The notes under the pieces: generated by a model
Told to the model about the DNA's origin: nothing
Seen by the model: the letters and a program-made list of their open reading frames with translations, nothing else
Databases searched by the model: none
Made by a program: the position numbers and the translations under genes
Part shown: positions 1 to 8,324 of the stretch, piece after piece
Layout of the letters: each line of letters starts with the position of its first letter
Numbering within the stretch: position 1 is the stretch's first letter
From: Saprospiraceae bacterium
Lineage (GTDB): Bacteria > Bacteroidota > Bacteroidia > Chitinophagales > Saprospiraceae
Direction of reading: 5' to 3'
Assembly: GCA_022841745.1 (NCBI GenBank)
Contig: JALHQW010000071.1
Coordinates: forward strand, 1-37,813
Length of the DNA: 37,813 nucleotides

Positions 1-761
1 TGGAGACCAGGGGCATCAACTACCTCGACATGGCGGGCAATTGCCTGATACGGAGCGAGGGCGGCATCTTCCTGCAAATCAAAGGGGAGTCACTGCCAGC
101 GGAATTCAAGGAAGTGAAGCACAAGGCATTCAACAACAATGGCATCAAACTGATTTATGCCCTTCTCCTGCAACCTGAGTTGGTGAATGCCCCCTACCGC
201 AGCATGGCAGAAGCGGCCAATATTTCCAGCAGTACGGTAGGCAACCTTCTGGAGGATTTAAAGGCATCCAAATTCCTTTACCAACAAAACGAGTCCACCA
301 AAGTGCTGCCCAATTTACCGGAACTGTTGGCGCAATGGGTGAGGGCCTATCACCAAAAATTGAAGCCCAAATTGTTCAGGGGCAAATACCGCTTCATCCA
401 AACCCAAAGCAACTGGAGAGACAGGGCACTTCACGGCCATAGTTATTGGGGAGGAGAGCCAGCGGCTGACTTGTTGACCAATTATCTGTCACCGGGTGTT
501 TGGACGATTTACAGCAACGACGACCGAAAAATGCTAACAGGCTATGGCCTTGTGCCTGACCCCCATCAAGGCAAGGTAGAAGTTTATAGCCCTTTTTGGA
601 AAGGAACGGAAGCACCATTTGTAATGGATGGGATGCAAACGGTCAGTCCTTTGTTGGTATATGCGGATTTGATGGGTACAGGCAACGACCGAAACATAGA
701 AACAGCAAAACGGATTTATGAGCAATACCTCAAAAATAATATTGAACGAAGCGACGGATGA
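1..761 (+). CDS. Type IV toxin-antitoxin AbiEi-family antitoxin (5' partial)
   Basis: The reading frame is already open at base 3 (reading ETRGINYLDMAGN...), so the ATG at base 30 is an internal methionine and the true start lies left of the window. The protein resembles the COG4861/AbiEi group of predicted transcription-factor antitoxins. Counted from that internal Met, residues 39-85 form a winged-helix segment (GIKLIYALL...STVGNLLEDL), followed by the family-typical YWGGEPAADLLTNYL, WTIYSND and a C-terminal LLVYADLMGTGDxRNIETA-like block. In this family the antitoxin binds its operator and neutralises a nucleotidyltransferase toxin, and that partner follows here with a 44-base overlap. The gene lies in one transcription unit with abiEii, hsdR and a metallopeptidase. 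The family call is firm; that it is an active antitoxin is inferred from the family. Confidence 0.85.
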   Translation, partial: ETRGINYLDMAGNCLIRSEGGIFLQIKGESLPAEFKEVKHKAFNNNGIKLIYALLLQPELVNAPYRSMAEAANISSSTVGNLLEDLKASKFLYQQNESTKVLPNLPELLAQWVRAYHQKLKPKLFRGKYRFIQTQSNWRDRALHGHSYWGGEPAADLLTNYLSPGVWTIYSNDDRKMLTGYGLVPDPHQGKVEVYSPFWKGTEAPFVMDGMQTVSPLLVYADLMGTGNDRNIETAKRIYEQYLKNNIERSDG

Positions 762-1581
762 CTTTGTCGTAGCGATTCTCCAAAGGATATTGCCCTTGCT
801 GGAAGCGGCAGGGGTAAGCTATTTCGTGGTAGGTGCCTTGGCCCGTGACCTCGGCTTATGGGCAAGGGGATTTCGGGAAGCGCCGTCCAGGAAGTCCAAC
901 GATATTGATATTGCCATCATGGTCGGTTCCATGCAGGATTACGAAGCTTTGATGGCTCAATTGGAAGCACTGCCGGATTTCGAGCTACATGGCGAGCTGC
1001 CTTACCGTTTGATGTTCATGGGACGCTATGAAGTGGACATATTGCCGTTTGAAGCTGTTTACTTGGAACAGGGCGAAATAGAAATTAGGGGCAAGAAAAC
1101 CTTTGTACTTAATATTCAAGGCTTTCAAGAAGTGAGTCCTTGGGTAGAAGCCTTCGAGACTACAGAAGGGTTCACTTTGAATGTGTCCTCGTTGTCAGGT
1201 GTCGTGCTATTGAAACTGATAGCTTGGGACGACAACCAGAAGCGGGATAAAGACATCCAAGATATATACCATATCTTAAAGCATTTTTACCTTTTGAGCA
1301 CTGAGGAGATTATGGAGTCAGATGATGATATTCTTGAACTTTGCCAACATGCAAAATATTATGATGAAGCTATTTCATCTCGTTTTATAGGAAGGCAAAT
1401 TGGGCGGATATTGAAGGATTCGCCCATGCTAAAACAGCGTTTATTGACCATATTATCCAATAGCGCAAAAACTGCTGCCATGTCGAAGTTGATGGAGTTT
1501 GCCACATTGGATGATGCAGAAGAAGTCATTGCAGCGCTACATGCTGGCATTATTGATGCTGAAAACGCAAATACCAAGTAA
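718..1581 (+). CDS. AbiEii/COG4849-like nucleotidyltransferase toxin
   Basis: A 287-residue protein with a DNA polymerase beta-type nucleotidyltransferase signature: VVGALARDLGL (residues 37-47), then NDIDIAI with Asp62 and Asp64, and a third candidate acidic residue Asp107 in VDILPF. This matches the minimal nucleotidyltransferases paired with AbiEi-type antitoxins. Such toxins are known or predicted to add nucleotides to RNA (tRNA for MenT relatives), halting growth during phage infection. The start chosen overlaps the upstream antitoxin gene by 44 bases, consistent with translational coupling. The substrate cannot be read from sequence. The pair sits directly upstream of a type I restriction gene, so it may guard the restriction operon. 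Confidence 0.8.
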   Translation: MSNTSKIILNEATDDFVVAILQRILPLLEAAGVSYFVVGALARDLGLWARGFREAPSRKSNDIDIAIMVGSMQDYEALMAQLEALPDFELHGELPYRLMFMGRYEVDILPFEAVYLEQGEIEIRGKKTFVLNIQGFQEVSPWVEAFETTEGFTLNVSSLSGVVLLKLIAWDDNQKRDKDIQDIYHILKHFYLLSTEEIMESDDDILELCQHAKYYDEAISSRFIGRQIGRILKDSPMLKQRLLTILSNSAKTAAMSKLMEFATLDDAEEVIAALHAGIIDAENANTK

Positions 1582-1591
1582 ACCCCGTTCA

Positions 1592-1984
1592 ATGGAATAC
1601 ATCGAAGATTTGAACACAACAGGCGTAACTTGCTCCCCATTGGATGCCTTCCATCCCGACGGGGAAAAGCTGTATTTCCGGGTCATCAAAAACAACAGGC
1701 CGATGGAGGATTCTTTTTCCCCTAACCAGTTGAAAGCGGAGGACCGGGAAAGAATAGACCCTTGTATCGCCAAATCATTGTCGTTATCAGATAGCTTCGA
1801 GGGGTTGTTGAGCAGCTATTTTCGGGCACCAGCCCATAAAAAAAAGCAGGTTTTGGTGGGCAGTTTGAAACTATTGCCAAAGGATGGGATGTTGAAACAA
1901 ACGTTTAGTGCAGGCCACCATTCATGGTGGCGGTCAAAGCTGTTCGAGTTGAGTTCCACCGTACTTCAAACCATTGAGCGATGA
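1592..1984 (+). CDS. Unknown 130-residue protein preceding hsdR
   Basis: I chose the ATG at 1592, ten bases after the abiEii stop, over a longer frame from 1499 that would run inside abiEii. The product is small and soluble, with no signal peptide or membrane segment. It has a central KLYFRVIKNNRP segment and a C-terminal SAGHHSWWRSK motif. Its stop codon overlaps the hsdR start by four bases (ATGA at 1981), so the two are probably translationally coupled. I do not recognise a named family with certainty. The HHxWW ending resembles small proteins I associate with DUF6575-type partners in defence loci, but that is recollection and could not be checked. The added N-terminal domain of the next gene may be its partner. 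Confidence 0.6.
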   Translation: MEYIEDLNTTGVTCSPLDAFHPDGEKLYFRVIKNNRPMEDSFSPNQLKAEDRERIDPCIAKSLSLSDSFEGLLSSYFRAPAHKKKQVLVGSLKLLPKDGMLKQTFSAGHHSWWRSKLFELSSTVLQTIER

Positions 1985-4900
1985 AACTGTCCGTCAAAAA
2001 AGTACTTTACTATTACGATATGCCTACCCTTATGCTTTGTGAAGACGAAGGGCAAGGGAATTTCCTGTTCGTGCTATTGGATGAGGACGAGGAGTCTTAT
2101 ATCGGCAAAAAGATAGCCGCCGAAGATGCCGTTGAGTTTTTGGAAGGAAAAATTGACCTGAAGCCGTTGTTTGAAACAAAATCTACCAATTTCTATAGAA
2201 GTAAGTTCGACGCCGCTGGCGCTTTGGATGCTGAAATTATCCGAGAGGCTATCCATGAAGACATGATGCCAGAAGAAGGCTTAGTGATGGTCTCACCTGA
2301 AACAACCTTGGCAATAGCTATCCGCAAAAATATCATAAAACGTATGCAAAACGGAACCTTGAAATCAAATATAGGACAACTCGAACGCAAGACCCAGAAC
2401 CGGGTCGTCCAGCTTTTTCAAAAGGAACTCGGCTATCGCTACCTTGGCAACTGGGAAGAAAGGGAAGGCAATGGCAATATTGAAACGGATATTTTAGCGG
2501 ATTGGCTCAGGAAGCAGGACTACCCTGAGAACTTGATAGATAAGGCACTCTACGAATTCGGCAAGGTGGCCAACGACCAGAGCAAATCCTTGTACGATGT
2601 GAACAAAGAGGTGTATTCCCTGCTGCGCTATGGGGTGAACGTGCAGCCGGAAATCGGACAGCAAAAAGAAACTGTTTGGCTGATAGATTGGAAGCGTCCC
2701 TATGAAAATGATTTTGCCATTGCGGAAGAAGTAACCATCAACGGTATTTACAAAAAGCGACCAGATGTTGTGCTATATGTGAATGGCATCGCACTGGGCG
2801 TTTTAGAATTGAAACGCAGTACCGTGTCCATCTCCGAGGGCATCCGGCAAAACCTCGACAACCAGAAACATATCTTTATCAAGTCGTTTTTCAGCACCAT
2901 CCAGTTTGTGATGGCTGGCAACGACATGGAGGGGCTGGCCTACGCAGCCATTGATACCAAAGAGAAGTATTTTTTAAAATGGAAAGAGGTAAGCGAGACG
3001 TTCAATAAGAACGACACTTACCTATTGGAATTGACCAAACCCATCCGGGAGCGGGCAGCCCGGTTTGACTATCCTTTGGACAAAAATATCGTGGAACTGC
3101 TGCGCAAGGAGCGGTTCGTTGAGTTGCTGCATGATTTTGTGGTGTACGACCGTGGACAGAAGAAACTAAGCCGCCCCAACCAGTATTTCGGTATCAAGGC
3201 CGCACAGGATTTTATCAAGCGGCGGGAGGGCGGCATCATCTGGCATACGCAGGGCAGCGGCAAGAGCCTCACGATGGTCTGGCTCACGAAATGGATTCGG
3301 GAATACAACCCACATGGCAGGGTGCTCATCATCACCGACCGAGAGGAGTTGGACGAGCAAATTGAGAAGGTTTATACAGGCGTTTCCGAGAAAATATACC
3401 GCACCAGCAGTGGCAAGGATTTACTGGCCAAGCTGAACGACAATTCGCCTTGGCTGATGTGCAGTTTGGTACACAAATTCGGCGGCAAAGAGGAAGGCGA
3501 TGTGGACGAGTACCTGCGGGAGCTAAAGGGGAGCATACCCACCAACTTCAAGGCCAAAGGCGACTTGTACGTGTTCGTGGACGAATGCCACCGCACCCAG
3601 TCCGGCAAGCTGAATGATGCCATGAAGGAGTTGTTGCCCGGTGCCTTGTTCATCGGCTTCACGGGCACACCTTTGTTGAAGACCGATAAGCAGACCAGTA
3701 TCGAGAAATTTGGCCGCTATATTCATACCTATAAATTTGATGAAGCGGTTTATGACAAAGTGGTGCTTGACCTGCGCTACGAGGCGAGGGACATCGAGCA
3801 AAAAATAAGCTCCTTGGACAAGATTGACGAATGGTTCGAACTCAAGACAAGGGGCCTGACGGAATTCGCCAAAACGGAATTGAAGCAAAAATGGGGGACA
3901 CTGAAAAAGGTCTTCAGTTCAAAATCACGGCTTGAAAAAATCGTGATTGACATGGTGATGGACATGGAGAAAAAGGAGCGCCTGCAAAACGGCAGGGGCA
4001 ATGCCATGTTGGTGTCCGATAGTATTTACAATGCCTGCCGCTACTATGAGCTTTTCCAGCAGGCAGGTTTGAAGAACTGTGCAATCGTTACCTCGTTTGT
4101 ACCAAACCAAGCCGATATCAAAGGCGAGGAAACGGGCGAAGGCTATACTGAGAAATTGCAGCGGTTCGAGATTTACCAAAAGATGTTGTCCAGCTATTTC
4201 AACGAAGCACCGGAAAAGGCGCTGATGAAAGTGGAACAGTTTGAAAAAGAAGTGAAGGCCAAGTTCGTGGACGAGCCAGCCCAGATGAAGCTGCTCATCG
4301 TGGTGAACAAGTTGCTAACAGGCTTCGATGCACCATCGGCCACCTATTTATATATAGACAAGAAGTTGAAAGACCACGGTCTGTTCCAAGCCGTGTGCCG
4401 GGTAAACCGCTTGGACGGTGACGACAAAGATTACGGCTATATCGTGGACTATATGGACTTGTTCGACAGCTTAAAGAATGCATTCAATGATTTTACATCC
4501 GGTGCATTTGAAGCCTACGACAAATCGGATGTGGAAGGCTTGCTAAAAGACCGATTGGTAAAAGGAAAAGAGCGATTAGACGAAGCATTGGAGGCTATTA
4601 AAGCACTTTGCGAACCCGTGGAGCCACCAAGGGACGACCTTGCCCATATCCGCTATTTCTGTGGCGAGGACACTTCCAATCCCGATGACCTGAAAGACAC
4701 GGAGCCTAGGCGGGTGGCTTTGTATAAGATGACCATTGCGCTGATACGTGCCTATGCGAATGTGGCCGACGATATGAAGGAGGCAGGGTATTCAGAACGA
4801 CAAACGGAGCAAATCAAAGCTGACCTCAAGCATTTTGAAAACCTGCGAAAAGCAGTGCAGGTAGCCAGCGGCGACTATATTGACTTGAAAAAGTATGAGC

Positions 4901-5499
4901 CAGCCATGCGGCATTTGATTGATAGCTATATCGGTGCGGAGGATAGCCGTGTTTTGGCCAATTTCGATGACATGAGTTTGGTCGAACTGCTGGTGGAAAA
5001 AGGCGAAGATGCGCTGGACAACCTCCCGGGCAATATCAAGGGCAACAAAGACGCAATGGCTGAAACGATTGAAAACAACCTGCGAAAGCTCATTATCGAA
5101 GAAAGCCCTACCAACCCAATGTACTTTGAAAAAATGAGTACGCTGTTGGACGAGCTTATCAAAATGCGGAAAGAGGCCACCTTGGACTACGAAGCTTATT
5201 TGAAGGAAATCATAGCTTTGTCGGGGCATGTGAAGAAGCCGAGCACTGATACGGCCTACCCTACTTCCTTGGACAGTGCAGCAAAACGCAGCTTGTACGA
5301 TAACCTTGGAAAGAACGAGGCTTTGGCCAATGAACTTGACAAAAAAATAAAAGAGACCAAGAAAGATGGTTGGCGAGACCATAAGATGAAACTGCGGGAA
5401 GTGAAGTACGCCATCCAAAATGTACTGGAAAACCATGAAGCAAAGGACGCCGATGCAGAAGAAGTGCTGAACTTGGTCAAAAATCAGAAGGAATACTAA
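1981..5499 (+). CDS. hsdR: Type I restriction endonuclease subunit R with extra N-terminal domain
   Basis: A 1172-residue HsdR, the motor and nuclease subunit that translocates and cuts unmodified DNA together with HsdM and HsdS. The canonical HsdR start (SNIGQLERKTQNRVVQLF) appears only near residue 129. Residues 1-120 are an added domain rich in acidic residues (LLDEDEESY), possibly DUF6575-like. After that come the PD-(D/E)xK nuclease site (Pro261-Asp262, Glu276-Leu-Lys278), Walker A HTQGSGKS (422-429), the DECH box (534-537), GFTGTP, and helicase motif VI QAVCRVNRL (about 803-811), followed by a helical C-terminal region. All key residues are intact. hsdM and hsdS are not in the window; they could lie left of base 1. 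The next gene overlaps the stop by one base. An ATG at 2344 just before the canonical start could yield a normal-length subunit. Confidence 0.93.
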   Translation: MKLSVKKVLYYYDMPTLMLCEDEGQGNFLFVLLDEDEESYIGKKIAAEDAVEFLEGKIDLKPLFETKSTNFYRSKFDAAGALDAEIIREAIHEDMMPEEGLVMVSPETTLAIAIRKNIIKRMQNGTLKSNIGQLERKTQNRVVQLFQKELGYRYLGNWEEREGNGNIETDILADWLRKQDYPENLIDKALYEFGKVANDQSKSLYDVNKEVYSLLRYGVNVQPEIGQQKETVWLIDWKRPYENDFAIAEEVTINGIYKKRPDVVLYVNGIALGVLELKRSTVSISEGIRQNLDNQKHIFIKSFFSTIQFVMAGNDMEGLAYAAIDTKEKYFLKWKEVSETFNKNDTYLLELTKPIRERAARFDYPLDKNIVELLRKERFVELLHDFVVYDRGQKKLSRPNQYFGIKAAQDFIKRREGGIIWHTQGSGKSLTMVWLTKWIREYNPHGRVLIITDREELDEQIEKVYTGVSEKIYRTSSGKDLLAKLNDNSPWLMCSLVHKFGGKEEGDVDEYLRELKGSIPTNFKAKGDLYVFVDECHRTQSGKLNDAMKELLPGALFIGFTGTPLLKTDKQTSIEKFGRYIHTYKFDEAVYDKVVLDLRYEARDIEQKISSLDKIDEWFELKTRGLTEFAKTELKQKWGTLKKVFSSKSRLEKIVIDMVMDMEKKERLQNGRGNAMLVSDSIYNACRYYELFQQAGLKNCAIVTSFVPNQADIKGEETGEGYTEKLQRFEIYQKMLSSYFNEAPEKALMKVEQFEKEVKAKFVDEPAQMKLLIVVNKLLTGFDAPSATYLYIDKKLKDHGLFQAVCRVNRLDGDDKDYGYIVDYMDLFDSLKNAFNDFTSGAFEAYDKSDVEGLLKDRLVKGKERLDEALEAIKALCEPVEPPRDDLAHIRYFCGEDTSNPDDLKDTEPRRVALYKMTIALIRAYANVADDMKEAGYSERQTEQIKADLKHFENLRKAVQVASGDYIDLKKYEPAMRHLIDSYIGAEDSRVLANFDDMSLVELLVEKGEDALDNLPGNIKGNKDAMAETIENNLRKLIIEESPTNPMYFEKMSTLLDELIKMRKEATLDYEAYLKEIIALSGHVKKPSTDTAYPTSLDSAAKRSLYDNLGKNEALANELDKKIKETKKDGWRDHKMKLREVKYAIQNVLENHEAKDADAEEVLNLVKNQKEY

Positions 5500-6215
5500 T
5501 GGAGCAGATAACGGTCAGCAATATTGAGATTGATGTGGTGCGCAAGGACATCAAGAACATCCACCTGGCGGTATATCCGCCAACAGGCAGGGTGCGGATT
5601 GCGGCGCCGCTAAAGGTCAATGACGATACCATCCGACTTTTCGCCATCTCAAAGCTGGGCTGGATTAAGCGCCACCAACGAGGCTTCGAAGGCCAAGAAC
5701 GGGTGCCACTGAGGGAATACAAGAACCGTGAAAGCCATTACTACAAAGGCAAGCGGTATTTGCTGAGCATCATCGAAAAAGACGCACCGCCAAAAGTTGT
5801 GGTAAGAAACAAGACCTATATCGAGTTGTACGTGCGGCCCAACACTTCCCCGCAGAAATGCCATGAAATCATGACCGAATGGTACCGCCGGGAATTGAAG
5901 CAGCAAATCCCAACATTGATAGCCAAATGGGAAGGCATCCTAGGCGTTCAGGTTAACGATTGGCAGATAAAGCAAATGAAAACCCTTTGGGGTTCCTGCA
6001 ATATTGAACAAAAGCGGATTTGGCTCAACCTAGAGTTGGCCAAGAAGCCAGAAACCTGTCTGGAATACATCATCGTGCATGAGATGATTCACCTACTGGA
6101 GCGGCACCACAACGAGCGTTTCCTGTATTATATGGACCGTTACCTGCCCAATTGGAAGCAGTTGAAGGTGGAGTTGAATCGGTTGCCGTTGGGACATGCG
6201 GATTGGGGGTATTGA
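5499..6215 (+). CDS. YgjP/SprT-like M48-family metallopeptidase (DUF45)
   Basis: A 238-residue protein with the zinc-binding motif HEMIH (His194, Glu195, His198) followed by ERHHNERF, the arrangement of YgjP-like (DUF45) peptidases. The conserved LWGSCN segment of the family lies upstream (around residues 164-169), and the tail DRYLPNWKQLK is typical. These proteins often sit beside hsdR in type I restriction operons; their role there is unproven, and control of HsdR turnover is a reasonable guess. The start overlaps the hsdR stop by one base (TAATG), so it is coupled to hsdR. It is the last gene of the operon. Confidence 0.88.
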   Translation: MEQITVSNIEIDVVRKDIKNIHLAVYPPTGRVRIAAPLKVNDDTIRLFAISKLGWIKRHQRGFEGQERVPLREYKNRESHYYKGKRYLLSIIEKDAPPKVVVRNKTYIELYVRPNTSPQKCHEIMTEWYRRELKQQIPTLIAKWEGILGVQVNDWQIKQMKTLWGSCNIEQKRIWLNLELAKKPETCLEYIIVHEMIHLLERHHNERFLYYMDRYLPNWKQLKVELNRLPLGHADWGY

Positions 6216-6422
6216 AACGGAATGGAGGGGGAAGCTGATAGATGGGGTACGGTAATCGACTAATCGGCGATTATCGATGAAGAATTGTCTTTACAACTAG
6301 CCCATTTGGGCTGCACCCCAAAACCACCAACAAACGCAGATCTAGTCTATTAGGGGGTATTGAGCCAAGATTTTCGGCACTAATATGGTAGTAGTGATTC
6401 TATAAACTACTATTGAAACGCC

Positions 6423-7250
6423 ATGAAAAATCTTTGCTTCATCATTTTGAGTTTTACCACCTCCTTTAACCTTTTTGCCCAAGACGAGCCTCGGTTCTTC
6501 GCTAATTTGGATGAGCGGGAAGTACTCCGACGTTTGTTTGATAATGCAAATCTGATTCGCAATTCCGACAATATGCTGATAGCACAATGGAAGCCAAATT
6601 TCTCGGAACGCATGGTTTTTCCGGGAGACCTGAATGACGAAATGTGCTATGCAGAAATTGACACAGTTCTCAAGTTTTCGAGAGGAGATGCTGAGTATGC
6701 ACTTTTCGTATTTGCCACCTACGAAACAGTAAACAATGGGCAAGATAAAGATGGCGGCTGTCATGCTTGCGCTCCTATGTTGAGTTTGGCGCTATTTGAG
6801 AAAGACTTAAATAGTAATATTGGTTGGAGCATTATTAATTTTAAAAAGGAGTTTGGGAAGCATGGTTCATGGGGGAGAATCGGTGAGGTAAGATTAGCAC
6901 AAATCGGAAAGAAAGAATTTGCGCTGGTATTGGATGGTTACTATATGGGGCATGGTTATACTGAAAATTCTTCATTTTATTATGAATTGAATGATTATAG
7001 TGAAATTTTTAGCGTAAGTACAGGAGCGGATAATGGCGGCGCCGCAGTAGAAGAGGATGAATATTTCAGCTTTGAAACCAAAGTAGAAATATTACCTAGC
7101 AACGATAAATATTACCGCATTCAATGCACATCCGAAGGGACAAAGTATTTGTATAAGGAAAAGAAAATAGTGTCAGCAGATGAGCAGATAACTTATTTTT
7201 TCGATGAAGAGGTTGGAAGGTATGTAGCAAAAAAGATGATTATAGACTAA
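6423..7250 (+). CDS. Secreted protein of unknown function
   Basis: A 275-residue protein with a clear signal peptide (MKNLCFIILSFTTSFNLFAQ, residues 1-20), so it is exported. The mature part has no membrane segment. It contains a CHAC motif (Cys113, Cys116) followed by a hydrophobic strand (APMLSLALFE), a pattern I associate with lone Bacteroidota secreted proteins, and a Tyr-rich C-terminal half. I cannot assign a function. It lies 207 bases after the restriction operon and is probably transcribed separately. The preceding gap holds only short hairpins, for example around 6298-6311 and 6390-6415. Confidence 0.75.
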   Translation: MKNLCFIILSFTTSFNLFAQDEPRFFANLDEREVLRRLFDNANLIRNSDNMLIAQWKPNFSERMVFPGDLNDEMCYAEIDTVLKFSRGDAEYALFVFATYETVNNGQDKDGGCHACAPMLSLALFEKDLNSNIGWSIINFKKEFGKHGSWGRIGEVRLAQIGKKEFALVLDGYYMGHGYTENSSFYYELNDYSEIFSVSTGADNGGAAVEEDEYFSFETKVEILPSNDKYYRIQCTSEGTKYLYKEKKIVSADEQITYFFDEEVGRYVAKKMIID

Positions 7251-7412
7251 AATGGTCAATAACAACTTTGCTACTCGCTGGCACAGGGTCTTCCTGGCAA
7301 GGCTGGCTCTCCGCTGGTTCAATGTCTCAGACTTGAACCACCTATATGCCTATCCCGCTGGTGCAGGGTGTTCCCCGTCTCGCTGGTTCACCGTCTCCCC
7401 CAGGGGCAAGCA

Positions 7413-7447
7413 GCCTTGAACCGGGTATAAGCCTGTCTCTGACAGGC
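7413..7447. repeat. Dispersed hairpin repeat, diverged copy
   Basis: This is a diverged member of a short repeat seen again at 9198-9232 and 10396-10430. It carries CTTGAACC, then a spacer and the hairpin GCCTGTC-n-GACAGGC. The surrounding 7251-7516 shows no gene and is made of related GCTGGTTC/CAGGGTCTTCC fragments, so it looks like decayed copies of the same family. Confidence 0.6.
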
Positions 7448-7516
7448 GAAAGGAAGACTTGCAATCCCGGCGATGGCCATCGTATATAGCGTGCTTGGAT
7501 TAGCTGCGTGAAAATC

Positions 7517-7858
7517 ATGGAAGTCAAAACCGTACACTCAAAATTCCCTAATTTTGCCCAAAATTCCTTCAACATGCAACTATCGAGAGTCATCTTCTGG
7601 GACACGGATTACGACCAAATCAACTGGTCGGAGAAGGCCCGTTTTGTCATTGGACGGGTGCTGGCCTACGGGACGGTTGACGACTGGGAAGCCATCAAAT
7701 CCTTTTACGGCTTGGAGCGCATCAAGGACGAAATGCTGCAGGAGCGCTACTTGGACAAAAAAACGCTCAGTTTTTTGAGCTGTATCTTTGATATACCTAA
7801 ACAACAATTCCGATGCTACACCGTGCAACAGTCCACTCCGCCACATTGGGACTTCTGA
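7517..7858 (+). CDS. DUF6922-like protein, probable antitoxin of a broken AbiE-like pair
   Basis: I start at ATG 7517; a GTG at 7508 in the same frame and an ATG at 7574 (MQLSRVIFWD) are alternatives. The product has the block LSRVIFWDTDYDQINW, then RFVIGRVLAYG, DDWEAIKSFYG and LSFLSCIFDIPKQQFRCY. This is the pattern of small DUF6922-type proteins encoded just upstream of AbiEii nucleotidyltransferases in Bacteroidota, where they are presumed antitoxins or co-regulators. The downstream toxin reading frame begins 46 bases before this stop but is truncated, so this protein may now be an orphan. No membrane segment or signal peptide is seen. Confidence 0.75.
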   Translation: MEVKTVHSKFPNFAQNSFNMQLSRVIFWDTDYDQINWSEKARFVIGRVLAYGTVDDWEAIKSFYGLERIKDEMLQERYLDKKTLSFLSCIFDIPKQQFRCYTVQQSTPPHWDF

Positions 7859-7986
7859 ATGACATCATGGCCAAGCCTGCTTTGTCGGGTTTTTACTTGG
7901 CTGGGGGCACGTCTTTGGCATTGCAGATAGGTCACAGTTGTCGCCAGTGTTCTGCCTTTCCAAGCAAGCAGTGCCTTTGTACCTAA
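7813..7986 (+). pseudogene. Truncated AbiEii/AbiGii nucleotidyltransferase toxin
   Basis: An ATG at 7813, inside the end of the previous gene, opens a frame reading MLHRATVHSATLGLLNDIM, then SGFYLAGGTSLALQIGH. This is the standard N-terminus of AbiEii/AbiGii toxins; the LAGGTSLALQ loop is the start of the nucleotidyltransferase site. Homology stops near 7935, before the expected DIDLF acidic motif, and the frame then runs through unrelated sequence to a stop at 7986 after 57 codons. The catalytic aspartates are missing, so it cannot be active. The breakpoint lies about 55 bases before a large inverted repeat (7993-8090), which suggests insertion or deletion at that element. Confidence 0.75.
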
Positions 7987-7992
7987 AATTAT

Positions 7993-8090
7993 GGCACAGT
8001 TCGAGCCAGTGTTGAGCGAAGCGGCACTGGCGGTTTTGTAGCAGTGGCCCGCCAGTGCCGCTCCGCTCAACACTGGCTTAAACTGTGGCC
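7993..8090. repeat. Long imperfect inverted repeat
   Basis: Arms 7993-8033 and 8049-8090 (about 40 bases each) are inverted copies with a few mismatches and one indel. The left arm includes GCCAGTGTTGAGCG and GCGGCACTGGCGG, and the right arm is its complement. The loop is 15 bases. It follows the truncated toxin and could be a miniature mobile element or a remnant of one. No target duplication could be recognised. Confidence 0.7.
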
Positions 8091-8170
8091 TATTTCAATA
8101 ATGGGTGTGTAGCTTTACGGGCGATGAATGGAAGACTTGACATAACTGGGTGCAGGGCCTTTCCATTATT

Positions 8171-8267
8171 GAGCAATCCGCCATCGAGACCCAGCAAGCG
8201 CAGGGATGGGCGTATTTGAACGGCAAGGACATCTCGCCGGAGGGCACGTTTACTAAACCTCCGAGGT
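8171..8267. repeat. 97-bp direct repeat, left copy
   Basis: This matches 9010-9106 at 94 of 97 positions, in the same orientation and 839 bases apart. The repeat covers the hsdR remnant and the first bases of a palindromic repeat. The intact PIN toxin-antitoxin pair lies between the two copies. Confidence 0.8.
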
Positions 8268-8276
8268 TTAGTAAAC
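8248..8276. repeat. Perfect 13-bp hairpin GTTTACTAAACCT-CCG-AGGTTTAGTAAAC
   Basis: The arms 8248-8260 and 8264-8276 are perfectly complementary with a 3-base loop. One arm (TTTACTAAACCT) recurs at 9088 and, inverted, ends at 10796. The same sequence therefore forms the edge of a dispersed repeat that interrupts both hsdR remnants. It could also act as a transcription terminator in front of the toxin-antitoxin promoter. Confidence 0.75.
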
Positions 8277-8299
8277 GTAAACCCAATCCAAAAAACCAG

Positions 8300-8307
8300 T
8301 ACCTTTG
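8300..8307 (+). promoter_or_regulatory. Candidate -7 promoter element (TACCTTTG) for the PIN toxin-antitoxin pair
   Basis: A perfect match to the Bacteroidota TAnnTTTG -7 element, 17 bases before the antitoxin ATG at 8325. It would give a leader of roughly 12 bases. No clear -33 TTG was found. Confidence 0.5.
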
Positions 8308-8324
8308 ACCACAAATACAGCAAC

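Larger units (their letters stand above)
8168..8308 (+). pseudogene. hsdR 5' remnant, copy A
   Basis: The frame reads IEQSAIETQQAQGWAYLNG followed by KDISPEG, the N-terminus of a type I HsdR different from the intact one at 1981. It lacks its start codons and is cut off where a palindrome (8248-8276) begins, then runs to TGA at 8306. It is almost the same as copy B at 8983, with 94 of 97 bases alike over 8171-8267. Confidence 0.7.

Noticed and set aside
4792-5436. 214-residue minus-strand frame inside hsdR
   Set aside because: Antisense shadow of the HsdR C-terminal region, with no start signal or family match.
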